From: CBDBJQ01 sp965206405
GTDB taxonomy: Bacteria; Pseudomonadota; Alphaproteobacteria; UBA8366
Direction of reading: 5' to 3'
Length of the DNA: 64,000 nt
Assembly (NCBI GenBank): GCA_965206405.1
Contig: CBDBJQ010000006.1
Span: forward strand, 744,001-808,000
Of the stretch, positions 1 to 8,690 are shown in pieces. Position 1 is the stretch's first letter, and every line of letters starts with the position of its first letter. The notes beneath the pieces are model-generated. The model searched no databases and was not told the DNA's origin. It saw nothing but the letters and a program-made list of their open reading frames with translations. A program made the translations under genes and the position numbers.

Positions 1-1
1 T

Positions 2-226
2 CGCTTCCGTGGGATTACCCTCGAGCGCTTCAATATGTCTCTTGGCAACGGTCTCTCGAAGCTCGCCGACCGGGTTTTCCGCATCGGCCATCTCGGTGAT
101 TTCGGTGATCTGATGCTGATGGGAACGCTGTCCGGCGTCGAGATGGGGCTGGCGTCCGCCGGCGTTCCGCACCGCCCCGGCGGTGTCGATGCGGCGATGC
201 GGTACCTGGTCGAGGGCAATGCCTGA
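2..226 (+). CDS. Class V aminotransferase, C-terminal end (serine/alanine-glyoxylate aminotransferase family), partial
   Basis: Only the last ~74 codons are in the window; the frame is open to the left edge and ends at TGA 224-226. The stretch RIGHLGDFGDLMLMGTLSGV (about residues 30-49 of the visible part) is the conserved C-terminal core of PLP-dependent serine-glyoxylate/alanine-glyoxylate aminotransferases (fold type I, class V), which convert glyoxylate plus an amino donor to glycine and a keto acid. The PLP lysine lies outside the window, so substrate preference cannot be judged. A hydroxypyruvate isomerase about 7 kb downstream fits glyoxylate/serine metabolism but is not in the same operon. 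Confidence 0.8.
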   Translation, partial: RFRGITLERFNMSLGNGLSKLADRVFRIGHLGDFGDLMLMGTLSGVEMGLASAGVPHRPGGVDAAMRYLVEGNA

Positions 227-278
227 CGGCGAGGTCGGGAAATGCAGGCAAAATCGGGGTAACGTATCGGGGTGACGT

Positions 279-298
279 ATATTGGGTATGCCCAATAT
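279..298. promoter_or_regulatory. Perfect inverted repeat upstream of msrB (operator-like)
   Basis: ATATTGGG (279-286), spacer TATG, CCCAATAT (291-298): a perfect 8-bp dyad about 60 bp before the msrB start. It is a plausible operator for an oxidative-stress regulator, but I recognise no specific binding consensus. A short duplicated element (aacgtat / gacgtat) precedes it. Confidence 0.4.
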
Positions 299-358
299 TG
301 TGCGTGTGCAGTGCATGCTGCGAGAAAGAGCGAAACGGGAAGGGCAGGGGTAAAGACG

Positions 359-796
359 ATGACAAAAGACGCAACCGACAAGATCGAAAAGAGCGAGGAA
401 GAATGGCGGCGCCTGCTGACGCCGGAACAGTTCGATATCTGCCGGCGCAAGGGCACCGAGATACCGTTCAGCGGCGTCTACAACGACTGCAAGGAGACGG
501 GGCTGTACCGGTGTGTGTGCTGTGGCGCGGAGCTGTTCGAAGCCGACGCTAAGTTCGATTCCGGGACCGGCTGGCCGAGCTTCTTCAAACCGGTTTCGGA
601 ACAGGCGGTGGTGCTCGAGGAGGATATGAGCCTTGGCATGCGCCGGACCGAGGTGAGCTGCGCCGCCTGCGATGCGCATCTCGGCCATGTCTTTCCCGAC
701 GGGCCGGCACCGACAGGCCAGCGCTACTGCATGAACTCGGTATCTCTCGATCTTGACCGGAACGCTTCCGGCCGCAGGCCGGGCGATGCGGAGTGA
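359..796 (+). CDS. msrB: Peptide-methionine (R)-S-oxide reductase MsrB
   Basis: 145 aa, the normal MsrB length. It reduces the R-epimer of methionine sulfoxide in damaged proteins in the cytosol. Two zinc CxxC pairs (CVCC near residue 51 and CAAC near 99), the GTGWPSFF motif and the catalytic RYCMNSVSL motif near the C-terminus are all visible. The ATG at 359 was chosen because it follows a purine-rich AGGGG ribosome site at about 345-349; the frame is open further upstream without family similarity. It appears monocistronic, with the dyad at 279-298 as the obvious candidate control site. Confidence 0.95.
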   Translation: MTKDATDKIEKSEEEWRRLLTPEQFDICRRKGTEIPFSGVYNDCKETGLYRCVCCGAELFEADAKFDSGTGWPSFFKPVSEQAVVLEEDMSLGMRRTEVSCAACDAHLGHVFPDGPAPTGQRYCMNSVSLDLDRNASGRRPGDAE

Positions 797-1073
797 CCGC
801 ATCGAGAGGCGCTTTTCGACACCTTTCGGCCCGCTGTCCCGTTCCTGTTCAGGTTGCTGCCCCGGCTACCGGCAGAGGCTTTCATTTTGGAGCGCCCCGG
901 CACTCGACATTTCTCGTTCTGGCACCATAATTCCTTGTGCTCGCCGGTCCGCTGGATACCAGTGGAAGCCGGCGCATCCCGGGCGGTTTTCCAGGCGATT
1001 TTCCGGGCGGCTTTCGAGTTTTGATCACGGAATCGGGGATCTGTAATCCTCTTTCCGATTTTCGCCTGCAGAG

Positions 1074-2246
1074 ATGCCCGTGTCCGAATCTAATGACAGC
1101 AAATCCGGCAGCGATTCGCAGACCGATACTACAGGGTCGCCTTCTCTAGCGCCGCCGCCAGCGGCATCCCCCTGGCGTCTCCGACTCCGCTATCTCGTGA
1201 TCGCCCTTGTGGTTCTGATCGGCGGAGCTTTTGCGGCACGCGAGATCCACCAGCGCATCATCTATGTCTACGAGTATGACGCCCGTATTGCCGGCGAGCT
1301 GATCACGGTCAGCAGTCGGGTTGCCGGATGGCTGAGCGATGTCGATGTCAAGGAAGGGGATTCCGTTAAGGCCGGGGATGTCCTGGTCAGGATCGACGAT
1401 CGAGAATCCCGGCTTCTCGCCGAGCAGCTCGAGAACCAAATCAAGAGCATCGATGCCCAGCGCCGCCGTCTCGAATCCGAGCGCGCCCTGATGGAGAAAC
1501 AAACCGCGAGCCGGATCGAGACCCAGCGCGCCGGTGTCAACGCTGCCCAGGCGGCGGCGGCGGCGCTCAAGGCCGAGCTCGACCTGGCGAAAACCGAGAT
1601 GAAGCGCAGCGAGGAGTTGCTCAACAAGAAGGTCGTCTCGCGGCGCGAATACGACCGCCGACGGTCCGAGATGTCGCGCCTCAACAGCGAACACCATATG
1701 ACAGTGGCCGGGCTGGAAGAGGCACGGCACGAGTTGCGCGAGGCCGAGGTCGAGAAGGGGCGCCTTGAGCTGATCGACGATGAAATTGCCGAACGCACCT
1801 TCGACCGGGAAAGCCTTTCTTCCCAGCTTTCCCTCCAGCGCCTCGATCGCGACGACAGAACCATCAAGAGCCGTATCGACGGTGTCGTCGACCGGGTTTT
1901 CGTCGAGCCTGGGGAATACATACAGCCGGGCCAGCGGCTTCTCCTGATCCACAATCCGGACCGGGTTTGGATCGACGCCAATGTCAAGGAAACCGACATC
2001 AGCGATATCAAGATCGGACAGACGGTGCAGGTCACAGTCGATGCCTATTCCGATCTCGAGTTCACGGGACGGGTGATCGCCATCGGTAATGCCGCAACCA
2101 GCGAGTTCGCGCTCTTGCCGACACCCAATCCGAGCGGCAACTTTACCAAGATCACCCAGCGCCTGCGCGTGCGCATCGCTATCGAACAGGAAGAACAGTT
2201 GCTCCGACCAGGAATGATGGTCGAAGTCTTCATTGATGTCCGATAG
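1074..2246 (+). CDS. HlyD/EmrA-type membrane fusion protein of a tripartite multidrug efflux pump
   Basis: 390 aa. A Ser/Pro-rich cytoplasmic tail (1-35) is followed by one membrane segment (about 38-55), a barrel-sandwich (lipoyl-like) half with VSSRVAGWLSDVDVKEGDSV, a long charged coiled-coil hairpin (about 110-240), the second half (IDGVVDRVFVEPGEYIQPGQ) and a beta-barrel domain. Periplasmic adaptors of this family link an inner-membrane DHA2 exporter to an outer-membrane TolC channel. The 3' end overlaps the first exporter gene by 14 nt, so it heads an operon with three exporters. No outer-membrane channel gene is present here. Substrates cannot be predicted. Confidence 0.9.
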   Translation: MPVSESNDSKSGSDSQTDTTGSPSLAPPPAASPWRLRLRYLVIALVVLIGGAFAAREIHQRIIYVYEYDARIAGELITVSSRVAGWLSDVDVKEGDSVKAGDVLVRIDDRESRLLAEQLENQIKSIDAQRRRLESERALMEKQTASRIETQRAGVNAAQAAAAALKAELDLAKTEMKRSEELLNKKVVSRREYDRRRSEMSRLNSEHHMTVAGLEEARHELREAEVEKGRLELIDDEIAERTFDRESLSSQLSLQRLDRDDRTIKSRIDGVVDRVFVEPGEYIQPGQRLLLIHNPDRVWIDANVKETDISDIKIGQTVQVTVDAYSDLEFTGRVIAIGNAATSEFALLPTPNPSGNFTKITQRLRVRIAIEQEEQLLRPGMMVEVFIDVR

Positions 2247-3792
2247 TGTCGATGGTCTCTTTCAACGCTACGGACCCGCCTATCGCTGGCTGATTGTTGC
2301 AACCGGCATGTGCGGTGTGGTCGCGATGGTGCTGTCGGCGACCATCGCCAATGTTGCTGTGCCGAGCGTGATGGGCGCCTTCGGCGTCGGCCAGGACCAG
2401 GCGCAGTGGCTGGCGACCGCGTTCATCGCGGCAATGACCGCCGGCCAACTTCTCAACGCTTACATCATCGCCGCTTTCGGCCAGCGCCTGGGTTACACGC
2501 TGCTGATCCTCGTGTTTCTGCTCGGCACCGCGGTCGCCGCACTCAGCCCGACGATGGGCATGCTTGCAATCGGACGGATGATCCAGGGATTCTGTGCCGG
2601 TGCCGTCCAGCCGCTGGTCCTGGTGACGGTTTTCAGCGTGTTTCCGGTCGATCGCCGCGGCACCGCGATGGGAATCTACGGCATGGTCATCATGCTGGCG
2701 CCCGGTCTCGGCCCCGTGGTCGGTGGCATCGCGATCGACTATCTCAGCTGGCGCCACATCTTCATCATCCCGGTGCCCCTGTGCCTCGCCGGTCTTGTCC
2801 TTGGCCTGATGTTCATGCCAGGGAAAAGCGACAAGACCGCTCCTCCGCCACTCTTCGACTGGCTCGGCTTCGGGCTGCTCTGCGGCGGCATCCTGTGTCT
2901 TCTCTCCTACATCGCCAACGGCCAGCGCCTGGGCTGGACCACGGATGGCTCCGTGCTTACGATCGTCTGTGCCCTGGTGTTTCTGGGCGCCTTCGTCTGG
3001 ATCCAGGTCCGGGCCCGCGAGCCGTTGCTCGATTTTACCCTGTTTCGTAACCCGCAATTCGCCTCCGCTGTCGCCGTGGGCGTGGTGTTTGGCGCCGGCA
3101 ATTTTGGGGTCAGCTACGCGGTTCCCGTGTTCGTGCAGACGGTGATGGGGTTCACCGCAACTAAGGCTGGTTTTGTGCTGCTGCCAGCCGGCATCATGCT
3201 GATCCTGCTGTTTCCGTTCACCGGCCGCCTGACCGACAAGCTTCCCCACCATCTTCTTATCATCACCGGTCTCGTCACCTTCGCTGCCGGTGCCATGCTG
3301 ATGGTGGGGGCGGATTCCAACACGCCGCTGCTCAGCCTCATTCTGTTCGTGATGATTGGCCGTTTCGGCCAAAGCCTCGTGCTGCCGGCGATGAACGCCT
3401 CGGCCTTGCGCGCGATGGCGTCCGAACAGCTCAACCGTGCCTCCGGCGGCATCAACTTCATGCGCCAGCTCGGCGGCGCGCTGGGCGTCAACGGCCTGGT
3501 CGCCCTCACCGAGCAGAGAATCTACTTCCACGGCGAGGCGCTGGCGGCGACCCAGACCGCCGGGAATCCGGCCAGCCGGGATCTGCTGGACGGGATCCGG
3601 GGCTTGCTGGGTACGGCCGGTGTTCCCGAGCCGCTGCACCAACCCGGCGCGCTCAACTATCTCAGTGAGGTGATCCACGCCCAGGCCAGTGTGTTCGGGT
3701 TCCAGGACGGGTTCCTGGTTCTTGCCATAGTGTTTCTCCTGGCGATGGTGCCGGCCTGGATTCTCGGCCGGACCAAGCCGTCTTCGGCTTGA
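2233..3792 (+). CDS. DHA2-family MFS drug exporter (EmrB-like), copy 1 of 3
   Basis: 519 aa, typical of 14-helix DHA2/EmrB transporters, which use the proton gradient to export drugs or metabolites through the adaptor. The N-terminus carries the signature VDGLFQRYGPAYRW shared with the next two genes; loop motifs such as GAAVQPLVLVTVFSVFP-DRRGTAMG and the C-terminal block LHQPGALNYLSEVIHAQASV are also shared. The start ATG lies inside the end of the adaptor gene, implying translational coupling. The long ORF on the opposite strand is a high-GC codon shadow. Confidence 0.9.
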   Translation: MMSDSVDGLFQRYGPAYRWLIVATGMCGVVAMVLSATIANVAVPSVMGAFGVGQDQAQWLATAFIAAMTAGQLLNAYIIAAFGQRLGYTLLILVFLLGTAVAALSPTMGMLAIGRMIQGFCAGAVQPLVLVTVFSVFPVDRRGTAMGIYGMVIMLAPGLGPVVGGIAIDYLSWRHIFIIPVPLCLAGLVLGLMFMPGKSDKTAPPPLFDWLGFGLLCGGILCLLSYIANGQRLGWTTDGSVLTIVCALVFLGAFVWIQVRAREPLLDFTLFRNPQFASAVAVGVVFGAGNFGVSYAVPVFVQTVMGFTATKAGFVLLPAGIMLILLFPFTGRLTDKLPHHLLIITGLVTFAAGAMLMVGADSNTPLLSLILFVMIGRFGQSLVLPAMNASALRAMASEQLNRASGGINFMRQLGGALGVNGLVALTEQRIYFHGEALAATQTAGNPASRDLLDGIRGLLGTAGVPEPLHQPGALNYLSEVIHAQASVFGFQDGFLVLAIVFLLAMVPAWILGRTKPSSA

Positions 3793-3801
3793 GGGAATCC
3801 T

Positions 3802-5373
3802 GTGTCTGTCGGAGCACCCCGCGCCGCCGAGTCCGTCGAGGATCTGTTCGCCCGGTTCGGGCCGAAATATCGGATCTTCGTTGCCTTGGCCGGCATGGTG
3901 GCTTCCTTCACCATGGTGTTGACCGGCACCATGGTGAACGTCGCCGTGCCCAACGTGATGGGCGCCTATGGTGTCGGTCAGGAACACGCCCAACTGATGA
4001 CCACGGTGTTCCTGGTCGCGATGACAACCAACCAGCTACTCAACGCCTGGGTGGTTTCCGTGTTCGGCCAACGGATCGGTTTCTGCGGTACCCTTCTCCT
4101 GTTTGCCGTCGGCAGCCTGATCGGTGCGCTTGGCGAGGATTTCGCGATCGTCGTTTTTGGCCGTGCACTTCAGGGCGCGGCCTCGGGCATCATCCAGCCC
4201 CTGGTCATGGTGACTTTTTTCCAAATCTTTCCTGCCGAACGGCGTGGCTTTGCTATGGGGCTCTACGGAATGGGTCTGACACTGGCCCTCGCGCTTGGCC
4301 CGCCCACGGGCGGGCTGGTGATCGACGGCCTTGGCTGGCGCTACATCTTCCTTGTGCCGTTGCCTCTGGTTGGCCTCGCCTTCCTGTTCGGGCTGGTGTT
4401 CATGCCGTCGAATCTCGATGACCGCCGACCGCGCTTCAACTGGGCCGGCTATCTTCTGCTGACAACCACCCTCTATTGCCTCGTCACCGGCCTTTCGAAC
4501 GGGCAGAAACTGGGGTGGGTCTCCGACTACACGGCCGGGCATTTTCTGGGCGCGCTCATCGCCGGCAGTGTCTTCCTGTGGACGCAGGCGGCCTCCCGGG
4601 ACCCGCTACTCGACCTCTCCTTGTTCCGGAACGGACGGTTTGCCGCAGCGGTGATGATCGCCTTCGTGTTCGGCGCCGGCAACTTCGCTACGACCTATGC
4701 CTATCCGGTTTTTGGCCAGCTGGTGCAGGGGCTGAGCGCCACCGATGCCGGCATGCTGCTGATGCCGGCCGGGCTCGTGGTGGTGGCGATGTTGCCGATC
4801 TGTGGACGCCTGGCCGATCGCATCACTCCCCATTACGCCATCATGTTCGGGTTGTTCATGTTCTTCATCGGCACCGTTCTGATGCGGGACGTTGACGCCA
4901 ACACGCCCTATTGGAACATCACCTTGTTCGCCGGGATTACCCGTTTCGGCATGGGGTTCATCATGCCCTTCATCATGCATACGGCACTCGTCGCCCTGCC
5001 TGCCGACCGGTTGAACACGGGTGGCGGGACGGTCAATTTCTGTCGCCAGCTGGGTGGCGCGCTCGGCACCAATATGTGGGTCGTGTTCTTCGAGTTGCGC
5101 ACCGGTTTCCATAGCAGTTCCCTGAACACGACCCAGATCGCCGCCAACGCCGCCAGCCGCGAGATGCTTAACGGGGTTGCCGGCATTTTCGGCCAGGCCG
5201 GCGTGCCGGCAGCGATTCACCAGCCGGGTGCGTTGTACTATCTCGGCCAGGTGGTGCACGCCCAGGCCAGCACGCTTGGTTTCCAGGATGGATTCCTGGC
5301 CATCGCGGCGATGTTTCTTCTTGCCCTGATTCCCGCCTGGATGCTCGGCCGGGCCGACGCGCGGGGGCGCTGA
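3802..5373 (+). CDS. DHA2-family MFS drug exporter (EmrB-like), copy 2 of 3
   Basis: 523 aa. A GTG start at 3802 was chosen because GAGGGAATC sits just upstream and the product then begins with the paralogue-typical VEDLFARFGPKYR. It is closely similar to its neighbours throughout (VNVAVPNVMGAYGVGQ, VFGAGNFATTYAYPVF, IHQPGALYYLGQVVHAQAST). Only 9 nt separate it from copy 1, so co-transcription is near certain. Expected in the inner membrane, sharing the single upstream adaptor or forming mixed complexes; this last point is inference. Confidence 0.9.
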   Translation: MSVGAPRAAESVEDLFARFGPKYRIFVALAGMVASFTMVLTGTMVNVAVPNVMGAYGVGQEHAQLMTTVFLVAMTTNQLLNAWVVSVFGQRIGFCGTLLLFAVGSLIGALGEDFAIVVFGRALQGAASGIIQPLVMVTFFQIFPAERRGFAMGLYGMGLTLALALGPPTGGLVIDGLGWRYIFLVPLPLVGLAFLFGLVFMPSNLDDRRPRFNWAGYLLLTTTLYCLVTGLSNGQKLGWVSDYTAGHFLGALIAGSVFLWTQAASRDPLLDLSLFRNGRFAAAVMIAFVFGAGNFATTYAYPVFGQLVQGLSATDAGMLLMPAGLVVVAMLPICGRLADRITPHYAIMFGLFMFFIGTVLMRDVDANTPYWNITLFAGITRFGMGFIMPFIMHTALVALPADRLNTGGGTVNFCRQLGGALGTNMWVVFFELRTGFHSSSLNTTQIAANAASREMLNGVAGIFGQAGVPAAIHQPGALYYLGQVVHAQASTLGFQDGFLAIAAMFLLALIPAWMLGRADARGR

Positions 5374-5379
5374 GCAGCC

Positions 5380-6945
5380 ATGCCGACGGAGAGCATCGAC
5401 GATCTGTTCGCACGCTGGGGGCCAGCATACCGCAGCTTTGTCACCGTCGTCGGTATGTCGGCCTCCTTCATCATGGTGATTTCCGGGACGGTAGTGAACG
5501 TCGCAGTGCCGGATGTTATGGGTTCCTACGGTATCGGCCTTGACCAGGCACAGTTAATGACGACCGCCTTCAACGTGGCAATGACGGCGAGTCAGTTACT
5601 GAATGCATGGGTTATCGCCGTGTTCGGCCGTCGCTACGGGTTTTGTGCGACTCTGGCGCTGTTTGCGGTCGGCAGCGTGATCGGCGGGGTGGCCAACAGT
5701 TTCGGTATGATCGTGTTCGGCCGGGTGCTGCAGGGTGTTGCCGCCGGCATCGTCCAACCGCTGGTGATGGTGACGATTTTCGCCGTGTTTCCGGCCAATC
5801 GGCGCGGTTTCGCGATGAGCGTCTATGCCATTGGCCTGGTGCTGGCGATCGGCATTGGCCCGACCTTTGGCGGTATCGCCATTGATACGCTTGGCTGGCG
5901 CTACATTTTCTGGGCTCCGCTGCCGCTGGTTGCGGCCGCTTTCCTCCTGGGCCTTGTGTTCATGCCCTCGGAGCGCTCGGAGGCAAGCCATCCTTTCGAT
6001 TGGACGGGGTATCTTCTGATCGGCTGCGCCCTGTTCTGCTTCATGACCGCGCTCACCGACGGGCTCCGGAAGGGGTGGGTTTCGGACTATATTCTCGGCC
6101 TTGCCGCTCTGGGGGCACTGACGGCGACTGCGTTCGTGATATCCCAATTCCGCCACGGGCCCACCCTTCTCGACCTTTCCCTGTTCCGCAACCGGCAGTT
6201 CGCGATCGCGGCGCTGGTCGCTTTCATCTTCGGCGTGGGCAATTTCGGCACCGGTTATGCGGTGCCGGTTTTCACCCAGCTGGTCCAGGGTATGTCGGCG
6301 TTCGATGCCGGGCTGGTGATGCTGCCCGCATCCTTGCTGGTGATGGTGCTGCTGCCTTTTACCGGCCGTCTTGCCGATAGCCTGATGCCGCGCATCGGCA
6401 TCATCGCCGGGCTGCTGCTGTTTTCTCTCGGTACTCTGCCGATGGTCTATGCCGACGCCAACACACCGTTTATCGCGATCGTTCTTTACGCCGTGGTGAG
6501 CCGGTGCGGCATGAGTTTCACCATGCCTTTCATCATGGGTACGGCGATGCGCTCCCTCAGGTCGGAACAGCTGAACGCCGGCGGCGGAACGATGAACTTC
6601 TTCCGCCAGCTCGGCGGCTCGCTCGGCCTGAATGCGTGGGTCATGTTCCAACAAGTGCGCACCCAAGTCTACAGCGAGGCGCTGACCGCGACACAGAACG
6701 CCGGCAACAGCGCTAGCCGCAGATTGATCGACGATGTCGGGAAAATTCTCGGCGAGACCGGCGTGCCGGATTCGGCCCAGACACCCGGTGCGCTCCACTA
6801 CCTTGGCGAAATCATCCATGCGCAGGCCACCGCGTTTGGTTTCCAGGACGGTTTCATGATGCTGGCGGTTAGTTTCCTGCTGGCGATGATCCCGGCGTGG
6901 ATGCTGGGCAATCCAAGGGCGCACTCTGACGGCGCGACTGCATAG
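5380..6945 (+). CDS. DHA2-family MFS drug exporter (EmrB-like), copy 3 of 3
   Basis: 521 aa; begins MPTESIDDLFARWGPAYRSF, closely matching copies 1 and 2, with the same GxGNFGTGYAVPVF and QTPGALHYLGEIIHAQATA blocks. It lies 6 nt after copy 2. Copies 2 and 3 look more alike at their N-termini (VSFTMV/ASFIMV, MTTxF) than either is to copy 1, suggesting stepwise tandem duplication. About 115 nt of non-coding sequence separates it from the universal stress gene, where the operon probably ends, although I see no convincing terminator hairpin. Confidence 0.9.
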   Translation: MPTESIDDLFARWGPAYRSFVTVVGMSASFIMVISGTVVNVAVPDVMGSYGIGLDQAQLMTTAFNVAMTASQLLNAWVIAVFGRRYGFCATLALFAVGSVIGGVANSFGMIVFGRVLQGVAAGIVQPLVMVTIFAVFPANRRGFAMSVYAIGLVLAIGIGPTFGGIAIDTLGWRYIFWAPLPLVAAAFLLGLVFMPSERSEASHPFDWTGYLLIGCALFCFMTALTDGLRKGWVSDYILGLAALGALTATAFVISQFRHGPTLLDLSLFRNRQFAIAALVAFIFGVGNFGTGYAVPVFTQLVQGMSAFDAGLVMLPASLLVMVLLPFTGRLADSLMPRIGIIAGLLLFSLGTLPMVYADANTPFIAIVLYAVVSRCGMSFTMPFIMGTAMRSLRSEQLNAGGGTMNFFRQLGGSLGLNAWVMFQQVRTQVYSEALTATQNAGNSASRRLIDDVGKILGETGVPDSAQTPGALHYLGEIIHAQATAFGFQDGFMMLAVSFLLAMIPAWMLGNPRAHSDGATA

Positions 6946-7060
6946 GCGCGGCTGGACAGGATGTGGCCGAACAGGGTGCAGCACGGGTCTCGACTGGCAA
7001 CGAAGGCTGGGATACGGTGCGATTGGTACGGAAAACCGTTGCGGTGGGGAGAATTAACGG

Positions 7061-7513
7061 GTGTATAAGAAAATCCTGATGGCCTACGACGGCAGCCCGG
7101 AATACCGCCGGGCTCTGCGGCAAGGTGCCGAACTCGCGGAGCTGCACGGTGCCGAGGTGCTCCTCCTTGCGGTCAGCCGGTCCTCGGCGGCGATGCCGAT
7201 GGCGGGCGGCGTGGACACCACCGGAATCGTCCGCCAGGAGCACGACGAGGTGCAGAAGAACCTTGAGGAGGGAGTCGTACGGATCCGCGAACGGCGGCAT
7301 GTCGTCTGCGAAGGTAGCGTTGGATATGGCGACCCCGTCGACGAGATCGAGGCGTCCGCCCGGCGTTTCGGCGCCGATTTGGTAGTTATCGGCACACGGC
7401 GCCACGGCGGACTCGACCGCTGGTGGCGCCGCCGGATCGGCAAAAGCCTGATCGACAGACTTCCCTGCAGCCTTCTGATCGCGATTCCGCCCGAAGATTT
7501 CGAAAGCGAATAA
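7061..7513 (+). CDS. Universal stress protein, UspA family
   Basis: 150 aa with the alpha/beta Usp fold: start (V)YKKILMAYDGSPEYRRALRQ, and the ATP-binding-type glycine motif near the end (VVIGTRRHGG...GKSLIDRLPCSLLIAI). The GTG at 7061 follows GGGGAGAATTAACG, a good ribosome site. Such single-domain cytosolic proteins bind nucleotides and help survival under stress; no partner is defined by context. Confidence 0.88.
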   Translation: MYKKILMAYDGSPEYRRALRQGAELAELHGAEVLLLAVSRSSAAMPMAGGVDTTGIVRQEHDEVQKNLEEGVVRIRERRHVVCEGSVGYGDPVDEIEASARRFGADLVVIGTRRHGGLDRWWRRRIGKSLIDRLPCSLLIAIPPEDFESE

Positions 7514-7573
7514 AACTGCTCGCGCCGCCCCCGTGCCCCTTCAGGCAGCGTTGCGCGGATTGGCTCGGTTGTC

Positions 7574-7678
7574 GATGCCTCAAGTGCCGATGCTTCAAGT
7601 GCCGATGCTTCAAGTGCCGATGCCTCAGGGGCCGATGCTTCAAGTGCCGATGCCTCAGGGGCCGATACCCCAGGGGCG
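7574..7678. repeat. 15-bp tandem repeat array, seven units
   Basis: Seven contiguous 15-bp units of form GATGC(C/T)TCA(A/G)(G)(T/G)GCC run from 7574 to 7678; two variants (AAGTGCC and AGGGGCC) alternate, and the last unit is the most diverged. The stop codon and final codons of the minus-strand hydroxypyruvate isomerase (stop at 7655-7657) lie inside the array, so the array seems to have grown outward from the end of that gene. No spacers, so not CRISPR. Confidence 0.9.
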
Positions 7679-8440
7679 GGCCCAGCCAAGCCCGGCCTCG
7701 GTTTCGGCTTGGGGCCGGTATTCGCATCCGATCCATCCGCTATAGCCAGCGTCATCGATCAGCGAGAACAGCCACGGATAGGCGACTTCCCCGTGATCGG
7801 GTTCGTGGCGGCCGGGAACGCCGGCAATCTGGAAGTGGCCGATGCGGTCGATGTAGCGGTCAATCTTCGTCGCCAGGTCGCCTTCGACGATCTGGCAGTG
7901 ATAGAGATCCATCTGAATCATCAAATTGGCGGCCCCGACCTCCTCGACGATGCTGTAAGCCTCTTCCTGGGTGCTCAGCAGGTAGCCTGGCACGTCACGG
8001 GGATTAAGCGGCTCGATCAGCGCCGTGATGTCATGGGCGGCGCAGAGATTGGCGGCCTCGGCGAGATTGCGTAGATAGACTTCGCGATGAGCGTTGCGGT
8101 CGCCATCCTCGGCGATTAACCCCGCCATCACATGGATGCGAGGACAGCTGAGAATCCGGGCGTAATCGATCGCAAGGGCCATGCCATCGAGGAATTCGCT
8201 CTCGCGACCGGGCAGGCTGGCCAAGCCACGCTCGCCGGCTTCCCAGTCACCGGGCGGGACGTTGAACAGCACGACCTCGAGGGCTGCCTCGCCAAGCCGG
8301 TCGGCAACATCGCCGGCGGGATGCGCGTAGGGGAAGAGAAACTCCACACCCCGGAAACCGCTTGCGGCGGCAGCGGCGAATCGCTCCAGAAACAGGTGTT
8401 CGGTGTACAGCATGGACAGGTTGGCGGCGAGGCGCGGCAT
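7655..8440 (-). CDS. hyi: Hydroxypyruvate isomerase family protein (TIM-barrel)
   Basis: 261 aa, the usual ~258 aa of Hyi. It interconverts hydroxypyruvate and tartronate semialdehyde. Start ATG 8440 gives the canonical MPRLAANLSMLYTEHLFLER; the frame is open upstream but without family sequence. Metal/catalytic motifs visible: ALIEPLNPRDVPGY (Glu), MQMDLYHCQIVEGD (Asp, His), GRHEPDHGEV and IGCEYRP (Glu). The C-terminal residues WGIGP are encoded by the first units of the 15-bp repeat array, which may have slightly altered the tail. Confidence 0.9.
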   Translation of the reverse strand: MPRLAANLSMLYTEHLFLERFAAAAASGFRGVEFLFPYAHPAGDVADRLGEAALEVVLFNVPPGDWEAGERGLASLPGRESEFLDGMALAIDYARILSCPRIHVMAGLIAEDGDRNAHREVYLRNLAEAANLCAAHDITALIEPLNPRDVPGYLLSTQEEAYSIVEEVGAANLMIQMDLYHCQIVEGDLATKIDRYIDRIGHFQIAGVPGRHEPDHGEVAYPWLFSLIDDAGYSGWIGCEYRPQAETEAGLGWARPWGIGP

Positions 8441-8690
8441 ATTTATGGAATCCTTGTCCTGCAACGCATCGGGTTTGGCCATGGCGTGCGGCATCCGGGC
8501 GACACGCTCGGTGGGATGATACACGCCTGCCACACCTGTGTGCGACGCGTCCGGTTCCGCGCGATTCCGCAAAACCCCAAAATATCCTTGCCAAACTATG
8601 GATATTCTATCGATGCTGTCGACCAAGCTCCCTGCGGGGCGCACGCTTGATCACGCGTGGGACAACAATATTGGTGGAAGGACCAGAACC

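Noticed and set aside
2230..3993. Long minus-strand open frame opposite the exporter genes (also 5596-6984, 10291-11661, 40386-41936, and + 18046-19302)
   Set aside because: These are low-complexity His/Arg/Gln/Gly-rich readings of high-GC genes on the other strand; the opposite frames carry unmistakable families.
7574..7678. Repeat array considered as CRISPR
   Set aside because: Units are contiguous with no unique spacers, and no cas genes are present anywhere in the window.
7084..7755. Minus-strand frame through the 15-bp array giving a repeated Ala-Ser-Glu-Leu protein
   Set aside because: It overlaps the universal stress gene and hydroxypyruvate isomerase end, has no ribosome site, and the repeats explain the open frame.
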